A stretch of DNA of 34,211 nt from Arthrobacter sp. H20. GTDB lineage: Bacteria; Actinomycetota; Actinomycetes; Actinomycetales; Micrococcaceae. This document shows, piece by piece, positions 1-6,654 of the stretch (position 1 is the stretch's first letter; the number at the start of each line of letters is the position of its first letter). Position numbers and translations under genes: made by a program. Below the pieces are notes generated by a model that made no database searches, had not been told where the DNA came from, and worked only from the letters and a program-made list of their open reading frames with translations. The DNA lies in the NCBI RefSeq assembly GCF_000520515.1, contig NZ_KI914717.1, forward strand, positions 1 to 34,211, written 5' to 3'.

Positions 1-180
1 CCACGACCCGAAACACTCCGGCAGATCCCGCCACGGGATTCCTGCCCGGAACCGATAAACGATGCCCTCAACGACCAGCCTGTGATTGTTGAAGGGGCGG
101 CCCGGGCTTCCGTCCGAGCTCGGCATCAACGGCTCAATCCGAGCCCACTGAGCATCCGACAAAACAGCAATACGTGACAT
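1..180 (-). CDS. IS5-family (IS427-like group) transposase, N-terminal 60 residues
   Basis: Translating leftwards from the ATG at 180-178 gives an open frame beginning MSRIAVLSDAQWARIEPLMP and running on through a GRPFNNHRLVVEGIVYRFR segment to WRDLPECFGSW at the window edge. This is the typical N-terminal domain (DUF4096-like) of IS5-family transposases, which precedes the DDE catalytic domain. The catalytic residues lie outside the window, so it cannot be said whether the gene is intact, or whether it is made in two frames by programmed frameshifting as in several IS427-group elements. It acts on its own element's ends. It is unrelated to the flanking chromosomal genes. Confidence 0.85.
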   Translation of the reverse strand, partial: MSRIAVLSDAQWARIEPLMPSSDGSPGRPFNNHRLVVEGIVYRFRAGIPWRDLPECFGSW

Positions 181-228
181 ACCACCAGCATCCCAAAGAC
201 CTCACCGAACAATAAGGAGACACGCCCT
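1..228 (-). mobile_element. IS5-family insertion sequence, 5' end only (partial)
   Basis: The window opens inside an insertion sequence transcribed leftwards. It contains the first 60 codons of a transposase and about 48 bases of non-coding terminal sequence. The probable end of the element is near 226-229, where the strand reads gagacacgccctag; read leftwards the terminus would be TAGGGCGTGTCTC, which looks like an IS5/IS427-group inverted repeat next to a CTAG or TA target. The other end is outside the window, so the repeat pairing and the target duplication cannot be checked. The family call rests on the transposase; the exact boundary is inferred. Confidence 0.75.
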
Positions 229-874
229 AGTCGAGTTCGCCCCGACGCCATGACGCTGCAGCATGTTCCAGATCTTCAGCGGTCTTGATCAATTGGTGCG
301 AGTTGCGCGTCAGCTTGGCGGCATGGATCCCGTTGGCGGGTTCGGCGTCGTCGGCGTGTTGGGTCTGACCCAGGGCGATGACCCTGCAGAAAGCGGCGAA
401 CCGTTCGAGAGCGACGTCGAACTCGCCCTCAAAGGCACCCGAGAGAATGGTGTCAGCCATTAGCCGCACCTCTTCGGCGCCTGGCGGCTCGGCGACGCCA
501 GCGATCACATTGGAGACCTGTGCGACACCCTTCCCGGACTCGAAGTATGCCGCAATACGTTCGGGATTCTGTTGGGTTGCGGCACGGAGGGCGTAAAGTC
601 GCCACAGGGCGCCGGGGAGGGAGCGCGGAGGACTCTCAGCCCACATCTCTGCGATCGCCTCAAGGCCTTGCTGATCGGCTAGCTCGACGAGGCGCTGTGT
701 AATGCCAGGGTCGTCGGAGAGGCGGCCGTGATGAACCAGCGCGTGGGCCGAGAGGTGGGCGGCCTCCGACACCCGGGATGGGTCAGCACCCCCCGCGAAC
801 ACTTCGAAGTCCAGCGGCGCGAACGGCTTGGGCTTGTGGTGCCTTGGACTCTGGTTCTCGTAGTTACCGCTCAT
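227..874 (-). CDS. Conserved actinobacterial protein of unknown function
   Basis: A 215-residue soluble protein with no signal peptide or membrane segment. It is rich in Ala, Glu and Arg and looks all-helical. The N-terminal part (residues about 18-50: PFAPLDFEVFAGGADPSRVS then EAAHLSAHALVHHG), a central SLPGALWRLYALR segment and a FAAFCRVIALG segment resemble a family that is widespread in Actinobacteria and often mislabelled 'DNA-directed RNA polymerase subunit beta'. I know of no proven function. The C-terminus SWRRGELD looks like the natural end of that family, so the gene is probably complete, although the insertion sequence begins at its stop codon. A TATCCT hexamer lies exactly six bases before the ATG, pointing to a leaderless transcript. 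Confidence 0.75.
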   Translation of the reverse strand: MSGNYENQSPRHHKPKPFAPLDFEVFAGGADPSRVSEAAHLSAHALVHHGRLSDDPGITQRLVELADQQGLEAIAEMWAESPPRSLPGALWRLYALRAATQQNPERIAAYFESGKGVAQVSNVIAGVAEPPGAEEVRLMADTILSGAFEGEFDVALERFAAFCRVIALGQTQHADDAEPANGIHAAKLTRNSHQLIKTAEDLEHAAASWRRGELD

Positions 875-880
875 AAACCG

Positions 881-886
881 AGGATA
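881..886 (-). promoter_or_regulatory. -10 element of a leaderless promoter for the 227-874 gene
   Basis: Read leftwards, TATCCT is followed by six bases (CGGTTT) and then the ATG at 874. This spacing puts the expected transcription start on or next to the A of the start codon. There is no Shine-Dalgarno sequence and no clear -35 element, as is usual for actinobacterial leaderless genes. Confidence 0.5.
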
Positions 887-1011
887 CTCCTGCCGTTTCC
901 CTCAGGGCCAGAGTCACGGAAGCGGGCGGCTATCAATCGGTCCAGGCTGGCTGATGCGGCAGGGCAATGTTGGCCTCGACATTGTTGAACATCATTGCTC
1001 CAATTAGGGGT

Positions 1012-2772
1012 ATGAGCCTTCCGTCCAATGCTGGCCGCTACCCACGGTTGAGGATCCTCTGGTCCTTCATCCGCCCGCACCGCCGGGTACTGGTGCTAGG
1101 TCTTGTCCTGGGCCTGGTGACAACTGCCACCGCCTTGGCGACGCCGATGGTCACCAAGTGGGTACTCGACTCGGTAGGGACCGCCGCTTCCTTAGGGGAA
1201 CCGATTGGCGTCCTGCTCACGCTGCTGGTGATCGGCTCAGCAGTGGGGCTGTGGCAGTGGATCCTGCTTGGCACCCTTGCGGAGCGGGTGGTCCTTGATG
1301 CTCGAGAGTCAATGGTCAGGCGTTTCTTCCAGGCCAAAGTGGGTGACCTCACTGGGCGGCCCACCGGCGAACTGGTGACCAGAGTTACCTCCGACACTGT
1401 ATTGCTGCGGGAGGCTGCTTCATCAAGTGCCGTCAGTCTGGTCAACGGCACAGTTGCCCTATCCGGCACGCTCATCCTGATGGGGGTGCTGGATCTGGTC
1501 CTGCTGGGGACCACATTGGGGGCAATAGTGATTGTCGGTGTCCTGTTTGCACTGCTCATGCCCCGTATCGCCAAAGCCGAAGAACAAGCCCAGGAATCAG
1601 TCGGCAACCTCGGTGGAATCCTCGAAGGCGCACTCCGGGCAGTGCGGACGGTCAAGGCGAGCCGGGCCGAGGAAAGGCAGAGTGAGCGGATTGTCATCGA
1701 GGCCAGAGAGTCAGCCCGGCACAGTGTCAGGGCAGTGCGCACGCAGGCGGTGGCATGGACAATCGCCGGTGGCGGAATCCAGTTCGCAATCATCGTAATC
1801 CTGGGCGTCGGAGCCTGGCGCGTGGGACAGGGGGTCCTTGACGTCTCCAGCCTGATCGCTTTTCTCCTGTATGCCTTTGGGATCATGGGGCCCATCTCTC
1901 AGCTGACCCAGAACATCACAGCCATCCAGTCGGGGATCGCTGCCGCGTCACGGATCTCCCAGGTGCAGCAGATGGAAGTCGAGGAGGACAGCCTGGGACC
2001 CAGCTCAGGGACTGGCGGTGAACGGCTCGGGGAAGCAGTCCTCGAGTTCTGCGACGTACACGCCGCCTACGGCCCCGAATCGGTCAAGGCGGTCGACGGT
2101 GTGACGGTCAGTATTCCGCGCCGCGGCCATACTGCGATAGTCGGTCCGTCGGGAGCTGGCAAGACCACCCTGTTCTCTCTGCTACTTCGGTTCATTGAGC
2201 CGCAGGAGGGTGAGATCCTGCTGAACGGGCGGCCCTACTCCAGCTACACGCACTCGCAGATCCGATCGCAGCTGGCGTACGTCGAGCAGGAAACACCGAT
2301 TGTGCCGGGAACGATCAGGGACAACCTGCTATTTACCCACCCGGATGCCACCGACGAGGAGATCTGGGGGGCATTGCGGGCGGTGCGGCTTGAGGAAAAG
2401 GTGAATTCGCTCGAGGCAGGCCTTGAGACTGAGCTGTCAAGCACAGCGGTCTCCGGCGGGCAGCGGCAGCGGATTGCACTCGCCCGGGCAATCCTGCGCA
2501 CTCCAGCGGTGCTCATGCTCGATGAAGCGACCGCGCAGGTTGACGGTCTCACGGAGGCAGCCATCCACGACTGCATTCGTGACCGCGCGTCGAAGGGTGC
2601 CGTTCTGACCATTGCGCATCGGCTCTCAACGGTGATCGACGCTGACACTATCCTGGTCATGGCGGACGGTCGGATCCGGGCGAGCGGAACACACAGCGAG
2701 CTACTCAGGAGCGACGACCTGTACCGCCAGCTGGTCGAGGCGCTCAGGATTGTGGAACCGGCGGTTGGCTGA
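1012..2772 (+). CDS. ABC exporter, fused membrane and ATPase domains (multidrug/lipid type)
   Basis: A half-transporter of about 586 residues that should act as a homodimer in the cytoplasmic membrane, exporting drugs or lipids; the substrate cannot be read from sequence. The first 300 residues are a six-helix ABC transmembrane domain. The nucleotide-binding domain follows with Walker A GPSGAGKTT (about 378-386), signature SGGQRQR (481-487), Walker B VLMLDEAT (500-507) and the H-loop histidine in IAHRLST (about 536). All catalytic residues are present, so it should be active. The D-loop reads TAQVDGL instead of the usual SALD. I place the start at 1012, because the family normally has a short N-terminus before YPRLRILWSFIRPHRR; an in-frame ATG at 967 would add 15 residues. 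Neither start has a well-spaced ribosome site. Confidence 0.88.
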   Translation: MSLPSNAGRYPRLRILWSFIRPHRRVLVLGLVLGLVTTATALATPMVTKWVLDSVGTAASLGEPIGVLLTLLVIGSAVGLWQWILLGTLAERVVLDARESMVRRFFQAKVGDLTGRPTGELVTRVTSDTVLLREAASSSAVSLVNGTVALSGTLILMGVLDLVLLGTTLGAIVIVGVLFALLMPRIAKAEEQAQESVGNLGGILEGALRAVRTVKASRAEERQSERIVIEARESARHSVRAVRTQAVAWTIAGGGIQFAIIVILGVGAWRVGQGVLDVSSLIAFLLYAFGIMGPISQLTQNITAIQSGIAAASRISQVQQMEVEEDSLGPSSGTGGERLGEAVLEFCDVHAAYGPESVKAVDGVTVSIPRRGHTAIVGPSGAGKTTLFSLLLRFIEPQEGEILLNGRPYSSYTHSQIRSQLAYVEQETPIVPGTIRDNLLFTHPDATDEEIWGALRAVRLEEKVNSLEAGLETELSSTAVSGGQRQRIALARAILRTPAVLMLDEATAQVDGLTEAAIHDCIRDRASKGAVLTIAHRLSTVIDADTILVMADGRIRASGTHSELLRSDDLYRQLVEALRIVEPAVG

Positions 2773-2792
2773 CGCCGCCACCCACGATGCCC

Positions 2793-2826
2793 TTGAGTTC
2801 TGCACGCCGGGGCTGGATGCGATAAT
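2793..2826 (+). promoter_or_regulatory. Probable promoter of tRNA-Lys
   Basis: An extended -10 motif TGC-GATAAT (hexamer 2821-2826) lies about 44 bases before the tRNA. TTGAGT at 2793-2798 resembles a -35 hexamer but is 22 bases from the -10, which is too far to be convincing. The -10 is therefore the better supported half. Confidence 0.35.
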
Positions 2827-2869
2827 GTAGGCAGGTCATTTCGACTACTTCGGTAGCCGGTAATGATGA

Positions 2870-2942
2870 GGGCCTTTAGCTCAGATGGTAGAGCATCGGA
2901 CTTTTAATCCGTGGGTCGAGGGTTCGAGCCCCTCAGGGCCCA
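2870..2942 (+). tRNA. tRNA-Lys (anticodon TTT)
   Basis: A 73-base tRNA folds cleanly. The acceptor stem is GGGCCTT with AGGGCCC (one G-U pair), followed by the D arm with AGCTCAGATGGTAGAGC, the anticodon loop CTTTTAA and the T arm GAGGGTTCGAGCCCCTC. The 3' CCA is not encoded (the gene ends at the discriminator A). The anticodon TTT reads the AAA and AAG lysine codons. A strong hairpin follows 24 bases downstream. Confidence 0.95.
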
Positions 2943-2965
2943 CAATTGTGGGATACCCGAACACA

Positions 2966-2999
2966 GAATCCCCGCCGTTCACTGGAACGGCGGGGATTC
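2966..2999 (+). terminator. Hairpin terminator after tRNA-Lys
   Basis: A perfect 15-base-pair stem (GAATCCCCGCCGTTC with its complement) closes on the four-base loop ACTG. It lacks a T-run, which is common for actinobacterial terminators. It separates the tRNA from the next gene. Confidence 0.75.
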
Positions 3000-3023
3000 T
3001 GCATTGGCAGGGCGCGACGGGGA

Positions 3024-3057
3024 TTGACTACTGCCGATTAACCGTCTGAAATAGATA
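3024..3057 (+). promoter_or_regulatory. Possible promoter of the 3135 membrane-protein gene
   Basis: TTGACT at 3024-3029 is a good -35. The best -10 candidates are GAAATA at 18 bases or TAGATA at 22 bases, and neither is ideal. The position between the tRNA terminator and the gene supports a promoter here. Confidence 0.3.
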
Positions 3058-3134
3058 GTAGGCAACTCCACAAGGGCGCTACGGTTTCGGCCCGCCCGGT
3101 CCGTGAACCTCCGGCCCCGCTGAGAGGAAGACCG

Positions 3135-3749
3135 ATGGATCCTGCCAGTTTTATCCTCCAAGCGTCGATAGCTCTCGCTATGGTCGGCCTTCTGACCGCG
3201 GTCACCGCACTTGCCCTGTCCGGTGCTCTCAAGCGAAACGACGACGTCGATTCCCTGTTTTGGTACGGATTCTCAGGTCTCCTAGCGGTCCTGCTGGTAA
3301 TTATTGGGGCCGCGGCCACCATTGAAGGAAGTTCGGGAATGGTCGCCGCTGGGGCCCTGGTATTGATCGGAATTGCAGCCGGCTGGTTGTGGCGAGGTGA
3401 GCATGATCGCAAGTCCAAGCTTGCTGACGAGGTGGTCCGAAGCGAACGGGAAGCGGTCCGGGCCCGCCATGATCGTGTCCTTCAGCAGTGGGTCACCTAT
3501 GAGCTGGACCCGGCAGCGACTATCGACTTCCCTGACATGACCGATCTGTCCCGGAGTGACACTTCCCAATTGATTCGGTCAATGCGAGCCGCAGCTCTGC
3601 TGCGCGAACAGTTCGATGGTGGCGACGTTGGGCTCATTGAGTATGAGTCAGCGGTAGGCAGACTAGAGACAAAGCTAGCGGCTGCCGAATTCGCTGCCGG
3701 CGTCGTCATGAGAGGCTCGGTGGAGGGCTCCTGGCGAACCGAACGGTAG
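3135..3749 (+). CDS. Conserved membrane protein with cytoplasmic C-terminal domain, unknown function
   Basis: A 204-residue protein with three predicted membrane segments, at about 7-30, 44-62 and 67-88. A basic, charged helix follows (RGEHDRKSKLADEVVRSERE) and then a soluble tail. The tail contains VLQQWVTYELDPAATIDFPD and MTDLSRSDTSQLIRSMRAA, a pattern I recognise from uncharacterised actinobacterial membrane proteins but cannot attach to a function. The start is supported by GAGAGGAAG about six bases before the ATG. It stands alone between a tRNA terminator and an AT-richer gap, and is probably monocistronic. Confidence 0.75.
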   Translation: MDPASFILQASIALAMVGLLTAVTALALSGALKRNDDVDSLFWYGFSGLLAVLLVIIGAAATIEGSSGMVAAGALVLIGIAAGWLWRGEHDRKSKLADEVVRSEREAVRARHDRVLQQWVTYELDPAATIDFPDMTDLSRSDTSQLIRSMRAAALLREQFDGGDVGLIEYESAVGRLETKLAAAEFAAGVVMRGSVEGSWRTER

Positions 3750-3803
3750 GCAGCTTCTCTCGCTCACAGGCGGCCGCCTCTGGTCGACGTCATGGGCGTC
3801 GTG

Positions 3804-3856
3804 TAGGTTGAGGTGCATGAGAACAATAATTTTCGCGTAATCCTTCAGGGATTATC
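3804..3856 (+). other. Possible leaderless micro-ORF and weak hairpin before the 3966 gene
   Basis: TAGGTT (3804-3809) is followed by seven bases and a seven-codon ORF (ATG 3817, stop 3838-3840) encoding MRTIIFA. Its stop codon overlaps an inverted repeat, TAATCC/GGATTA, with a five-base loop (3838-3854), followed by the T-rich stretch TCTTTTCCTTT. The arrangement resembles a small leader plus attenuator, but the stem is only six base pairs and mostly A-T. I see no other content in 3750-3927. Confidence 0.25.
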
Positions 3857-3927
3857 TTTTCCTTTGTCGAAAACCATGCTCGTTGAGACGATGTCTCCGA
3901 GTGACGTTTCTTATTACCCAGCAGACG

Positions 3928-3956
3928 TTGAACGGTGTTCAGCAGCCGACTATTTA
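3928..3956 (+). promoter_or_regulatory. Promoter of the 3966 small gene
   Basis: TTGAAC (3928-3933) and TATTTA (3951-3956) are separated by exactly 17 bases. The expected start of transcription is only two to four bases before the ATG at 3966. The AAGGA at 3956-3960 would therefore probably not be in the mRNA from this promoter, unless transcription begins further upstream. Confidence 0.5.
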
Positions 3957-3965
3957 AGGACCGCC

Positions 3966-4196
3966 ATGACTGATCATTCAAAGAACCAGGCCCAGAAGAA
4001 GAGCGAGGACCTATCAGTACACCTGTCGGACTCCGCCGCCAGGAAGCTCCAGGATGACCCGCGGGCCAAACTTGCGCTGGAAAAGAAAAACCCTGACTTC
4101 GGGAAGCTTGCCGGGGCCCGCAGCACTGGACCGAACCATCAGCCAGTCCATCGCAGTGGGAAGCAGGGCAAGACTGAGAAGAAGGCCCGCTGGTAG
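3966..4196 (+). CDS. Small basic hypothetical protein
   Basis: A 76-residue, very hydrophilic protein, rich in Lys, Gln, Ser and Arg and without membrane segments or cysteines. It begins MTDHSKNQAQKKSEDLSVHL and ends GKQGKTEKKARW. The frame is open upstream to 3813, but that extension has unlikely composition. The ATG at 3966 is preferred because of AAGGA five bases upstream and a promoter directly before it. The low complexity and net positive charge suggest an intrinsically disordered, possibly nucleic-acid-binding or stress-related protein, but this is only inference. I do not recognise the family. Confidence 0.55.
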   Translation: MTDHSKNQAQKKSEDLSVHLSDSAARKLQDDPRAKLALEKKNPDFGKLAGARSTGPNHQPVHRSGKQGKTEKKARW

Positions 4197-4225
4197 TCGC
4201 CCAGGCGGCGGGAGGTTAAATTGAG

Positions 4226-4274
4226 ACTGGCTCCGCGTTCTGCGTATGGGGGAATCGCAGAATGGGGAGCCAGT
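4226..4274. repeat. Long interrupted palindrome before the HTH regulator gene
   Basis: ACTGGCTCC (4226-4234) pairs with GGAGCCAGT (4266-4274), and TTCTGCG (4238-4244) pairs with CGCAGAA (4256-4262). They are separated by a symmetrical 3x3 internal loop and an 11-base apical loop. The 16 base pairs could be a terminator for the preceding gene, but no T-run follows. A -10-like TATACT at 4283-4288 follows immediately, so the palindrome covers the likely -35 region. An operator, possibly for the adjacent regulator, is an attractive reading. Confidence 0.6.
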
Positions 4275-4282
4275 AACCTCAG

Positions 4283-4288
4283 TATACT
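4283..4288 (+). promoter_or_regulatory. -10 element for the HTH/membrane-protein operon
   Basis: TATACT is a near-consensus -10, 37 bases before the ATG at 4326. No good -35 is visible. The right arm of the palindrome ends nine bases upstream, where -35 contacts or an activator would sit. Confidence 0.4.
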
Positions 4289-4325
4289 TCAAATCCAGCA
4301 CGGGAAGTCCAATTAAGGGGTGGTA

Positions 4326-5060
4326 ATGGCTGTCACAGCAAAGTCGTTTCAGCTGTGGCGCTCTCGGATTGCACCCGACGACACTGTCTCGGAACTTTGC
4401 CGCAAGGCCGGAATCAAACGGTCGACCCTGGGTCAACAGGTAGTTCGTGGAAAGGTTGCTATCAGCACCATAGTCGACATTGCCCGGGCCTATGGTCTGC
4501 ATCCCGCCCAGGAGCTCGGCAACTTTGATGGGTATCGCGACCTTCCGGCAGGAATCCGTGGGCCGACCAGCCCCGAGTTGATCAGCCAGGTGTCGCACAT
4601 CGACATCCTGCGCCTGGTGGTCGCCCGGAGTGAGGATAAAGAGGCGGTGGGGCGAGAAGTTCAGCTCAACCTTGCCTCCTTCCCGCACCGGAATTCGGTA
4701 CGAGCCTGGATAGACGCTGTCGATCAGGGTGATCTTCGACAGGGGCTGGCCGCGAGGACCGGCATTGCTCCCCAGAACCTCTCGGCGCAACTGACCGCTG
4801 GACGTCTCACCCCTGAACTCGCTGTAGAGGCAGCGCGATTCGCGAAGGTTTCCCTCGCCAGTGGGCTGGTGGTGACCGGCCTGTTGACCCCCGAGGAGGG
4901 CGGCTGGCCAGTCACTGGCAGAAATCAGGCGCTGGGTAGGTTGTCGGATACCGACCTGGTTCTGCTAGCACGGGACAGGCTCGACGTGCTGGGAAAGTCG
5001 TTGAAGAAAGTCGAGCTAGCGAATAGCCGGGACCAGGACCTATGGGAGAACCTCGGATGA
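4326..5060 (+). CDS. Putative transcriptional regulator with two XRE-like HTH segments
   Basis: A 244-residue soluble protein. Residues about 20-65 (VSELCRKAGIKRSTLGQQVV then RGKVAISTIVDIARAYGL) read as an XRE/lambda-repressor-like helix-turn-helix. Residues about 136-185 (GLAARTGIAPQNLSAQLTAG then RLTPELAVEAARFAKVSLAS) repeat the same pattern, so the protein seems to hold two such folds joined by a linker of about 70 residues. The C-terminal 45 residues are charged and may form a short coiled coil. I start at ATG 4326 because AAGGGGTGG lies just upstream. It overlaps the next gene by ATGA and is almost certainly co-translated with that membrane protein. DNA binding is inferred from pattern only. 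Confidence 0.65.
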   Translation: MAVTAKSFQLWRSRIAPDDTVSELCRKAGIKRSTLGQQVVRGKVAISTIVDIARAYGLHPAQELGNFDGYRDLPAGIRGPTSPELISQVSHIDILRLVVARSEDKEAVGREVQLNLASFPHRNSVRAWIDAVDQGDLRQGLAARTGIAPQNLSAQLTAGRLTPELAVEAARFAKVSLASGLVVTGLLTPEEGGWPVTGRNQALGRLSDTDLVLLARDRLDVLGKSLKKVELANSRDQDLWENLG

Positions 5061-5779
5061 GTGAGCATGTAGTCCAGTGGGCTGTGTTGGTGCTGTGCAT
5101 TGTCTTTGCCCTCCTGCGACTACCCGACGCGATCCGCGGACGGGGGCGAGCGGTATTTATCGCCTTGGTGCTGCTGGTATTCGCAGTGGGTCTGAGCCTG
5201 CCGCAGTTCTATCTTCCGATAGATAGGCTTCTGGGCGGGGTCAATATTGCCAATCTCCTTATTAGACTCTCGTTGTACGCCATTTTTGTGGTTCTCGGGA
5301 TTCGCATTGCCGCAGCGTTCAGATCGGCGCGAACTCGCTGGCTAATTGTGGGACCCATCGGACTGTCAGTGCTGGCGGTAGTCGCCTTGTCTACTGTTGC
5401 GTTGTTCATACTCAGCGACCTCCCGGAAAGTTCAACAGGTCTTGTTGCCTATGGAGACCAGGAGACGGTTCGGCTTTATGCTGAAGCAGGGCGGCTCTAC
5501 CCGGGATATGTCGCAGCCTGCCTCGTCCTGCCGGCCCTGAAGGGCCTGGCGGATTCGACCGGGCGGCCGGCGCACCGGGCTGCGTCTGCGCTGCTGGCCG
5601 TCGGATTCGGTGCAGTACTGGTCTTTGCAGTGGTGCGCTTAGCTGTCGGTAGCCACCTTGGCGTGTGGGAAATTGGTCTTCCGTTCGGGGCCATTCTGCT
5701 GGTAACGAGCGGTCTGACGATCATCTGGGCGTCCCGACGTCGAACCGAGCTGGCACCGCGCGGCAACCAACTTGCGTGA
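5057..5779 (+). CDS. Polytopic membrane protein, coupled to the HTH gene
   Basis: A 240-residue integral membrane protein with about seven hydrophobic segments, at roughly 5-20, 30-48, 65-85, 95-120, 145-165, 180-200 and 207-228. The C-terminal tail is basic (ASRRRTELAPRGNQ). The ATG at 5057 overlaps the TGA of the upstream gene (ATGA), which decides the start over an in-frame ATG at 5042. The layout resembles actinobacterial pairs of an HTH protein with a multi-helix 'MAB_1171c-like' putative transporter, but the similarity is one of architecture only. No transport motif, catalytic residue or metal site is evident. It might be a sensor controlling the regulator, or the target that the regulator controls. 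Confidence 0.65.
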   Translation: MSEHVVQWAVLVLCIVFALLRLPDAIRGRGRAVFIALVLLVFAVGLSLPQFYLPIDRLLGGVNIANLLIRLSLYAIFVVLGIRIAAAFRSARTRWLIVGPIGLSVLAVVALSTVALFILSDLPESSTGLVAYGDQETVRLYAEAGRLYPGYVAACLVLPALKGLADSTGRPAHRAASALLAVGFGAVLVFAVVRLAVGSHLGVWEIGLPFGAILLVTSGLTIIWASRRRTELAPRGNQLA

Positions 5780-5802
5780 AATGTGACGTTTCAGTGATTG
5801 CT

Positions 5803-6354
5803 TCACTCAGGGGTATTCACGTTTTCATCATAGTGTGGCAAAATTATGATTATGTATCTCTGCTCACCATGGGGGACAGCGGAGCTATAGTGCGGGGTGG
5901 GGCGTCCATTAGAACGGGTGGACGCACCCACCCGTTCTTGACCGGTCACCCGGTCCCAGGCGTAGCGCTTCTCCGGCCTGCCAGCTGACCCGTATTTCGG
6001 GGTGATCATTGCCTGGTCGCGGGCCACGAGGAACTCAAGATACCGGCGGGCGCTCACCCTTGCGAGTCCGAGCCTGAGCGCCACCTCTGAGGCTGAGGGC
6101 CCTGCCGGGTTGAACCGCAGGTCAGCGATCACTGACTCCAAGGTGGGACCCGAAAGGCCCTTCGGCAGAGCAGGCCGCAAGTACCTCGACCGGCTGCCCG
6201 AGCCTCGCAGCTCCTTGACTGGACCCAGAAGCTGATCGATGACTGCCTGATTCAGCGCCGGAGAGTCCCCGGCGCTGTGTTCGAGGATGCTGCGATGATG
6301 CGCCACATACCCGTCAAGTCGTTCCAGTGACCAGACCCGGGCTCGGTAACTAGG
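5803..6354 (-). pseudogene. C-terminal remnant of a DcuR/CitB-family response regulator
   Basis: Read leftwards from directly after the ptsH stop codon, the frame gives PSYRARVWSLERLDGYVAHH, a NQAVIDQLLGP segment, and then a helix-turn-helix: LPKGLSGPTLESVIADL, PSASEVALRLGLARVSARRY, GSAGRPEKRYAW. This is the linker and DNA-binding domain of the C4-dicarboxylate/citrate-type regulators (DcuR, CitB, DctR). The whole N-terminal receiver domain of about 120 residues, with its phosphorylatable aspartate, is absent. After the natural end near RYAWD, about 45 unrelated residues are read through. The longest ORF would need a GTG start at 6306, without a good ribosome site. No partner histidine kinase lies nearby. 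It is most likely a deletion relic, though a free DNA-binding domain cannot be excluded. Confidence 0.7.
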
Positions 6355-6630
6355 CTAGGCGTCGTGGTCGGTTTCCAGGATCTTTGCCAGGGTCTCGAGG
6401 GCCTCCTCGGCACCGTCGCCGTCGGCGCGGAGCACCACGACGTCGCCGTGGGAGGCCCCCAAGCCCATCAGTGACAGGATGCTGGAGGCGTCCAGTGCGT
6501 CTTCGGCTGGCTCACCTTCCATCGCGATGGTGACTTCCAGGGGTAAATCACCTGCCGCTTCAGCGAAGATGGCTGCCGGGCGCGCGTGCAGGCCAACACG
6601 GCTTGCTACCGTGGCTTTGCGTTCTGACAT
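6355..6630 (-). CDS. ptsH: Phosphocarrier protein HPr
   Basis: A 91-residue HPr, the soluble carrier that moves phosphate from enzyme I to the sugar-specific EIIA domains. The active-site His15 sits in VGLHARPA. The helix-2 segment DASSILSLMGLGA holds a serine (about Ser50) at the place of the regulatory Ser46 of Firmicutes, but there is no sign here of an HPr kinase. The ribosome site AAGGAGGAACCC just before the ATG is strong. It lies 24 bases after ptsI and is the last intact gene of the fructose operon. Its TAG stop is followed in the same frame by the response-regulator remnant. Confidence 0.95.
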   Translation of the reverse strand: MSERKATVASRVGLHARPAAIFAEAAGDLPLEVTIAMEGEPAEDALDASSILSLMGLGASHGDVVVLRADGDGAEEALETLAKILETDHDA

Positions 6631-6654
6631 AGGGTTCCTCCTTGGTTGGGGCGC

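Noticed and set aside
1038-1895. Long leftward ORF of 285 codons opposite the ABC exporter
   Set aside because: It is the antisense frame of a GC-rich gene; its product is Arg/Ser/Thr/Pro-rich and has no ribosome site or known motif. The + strand frame carries all ABC motifs.
5770-5815. TGTGACGTTTCAGTGA and AGTGATTGCTTCACT as CRP-like sites
   Set aside because: The first has the wrong second half, and the second has a five-base spacer where the consensus needs six.
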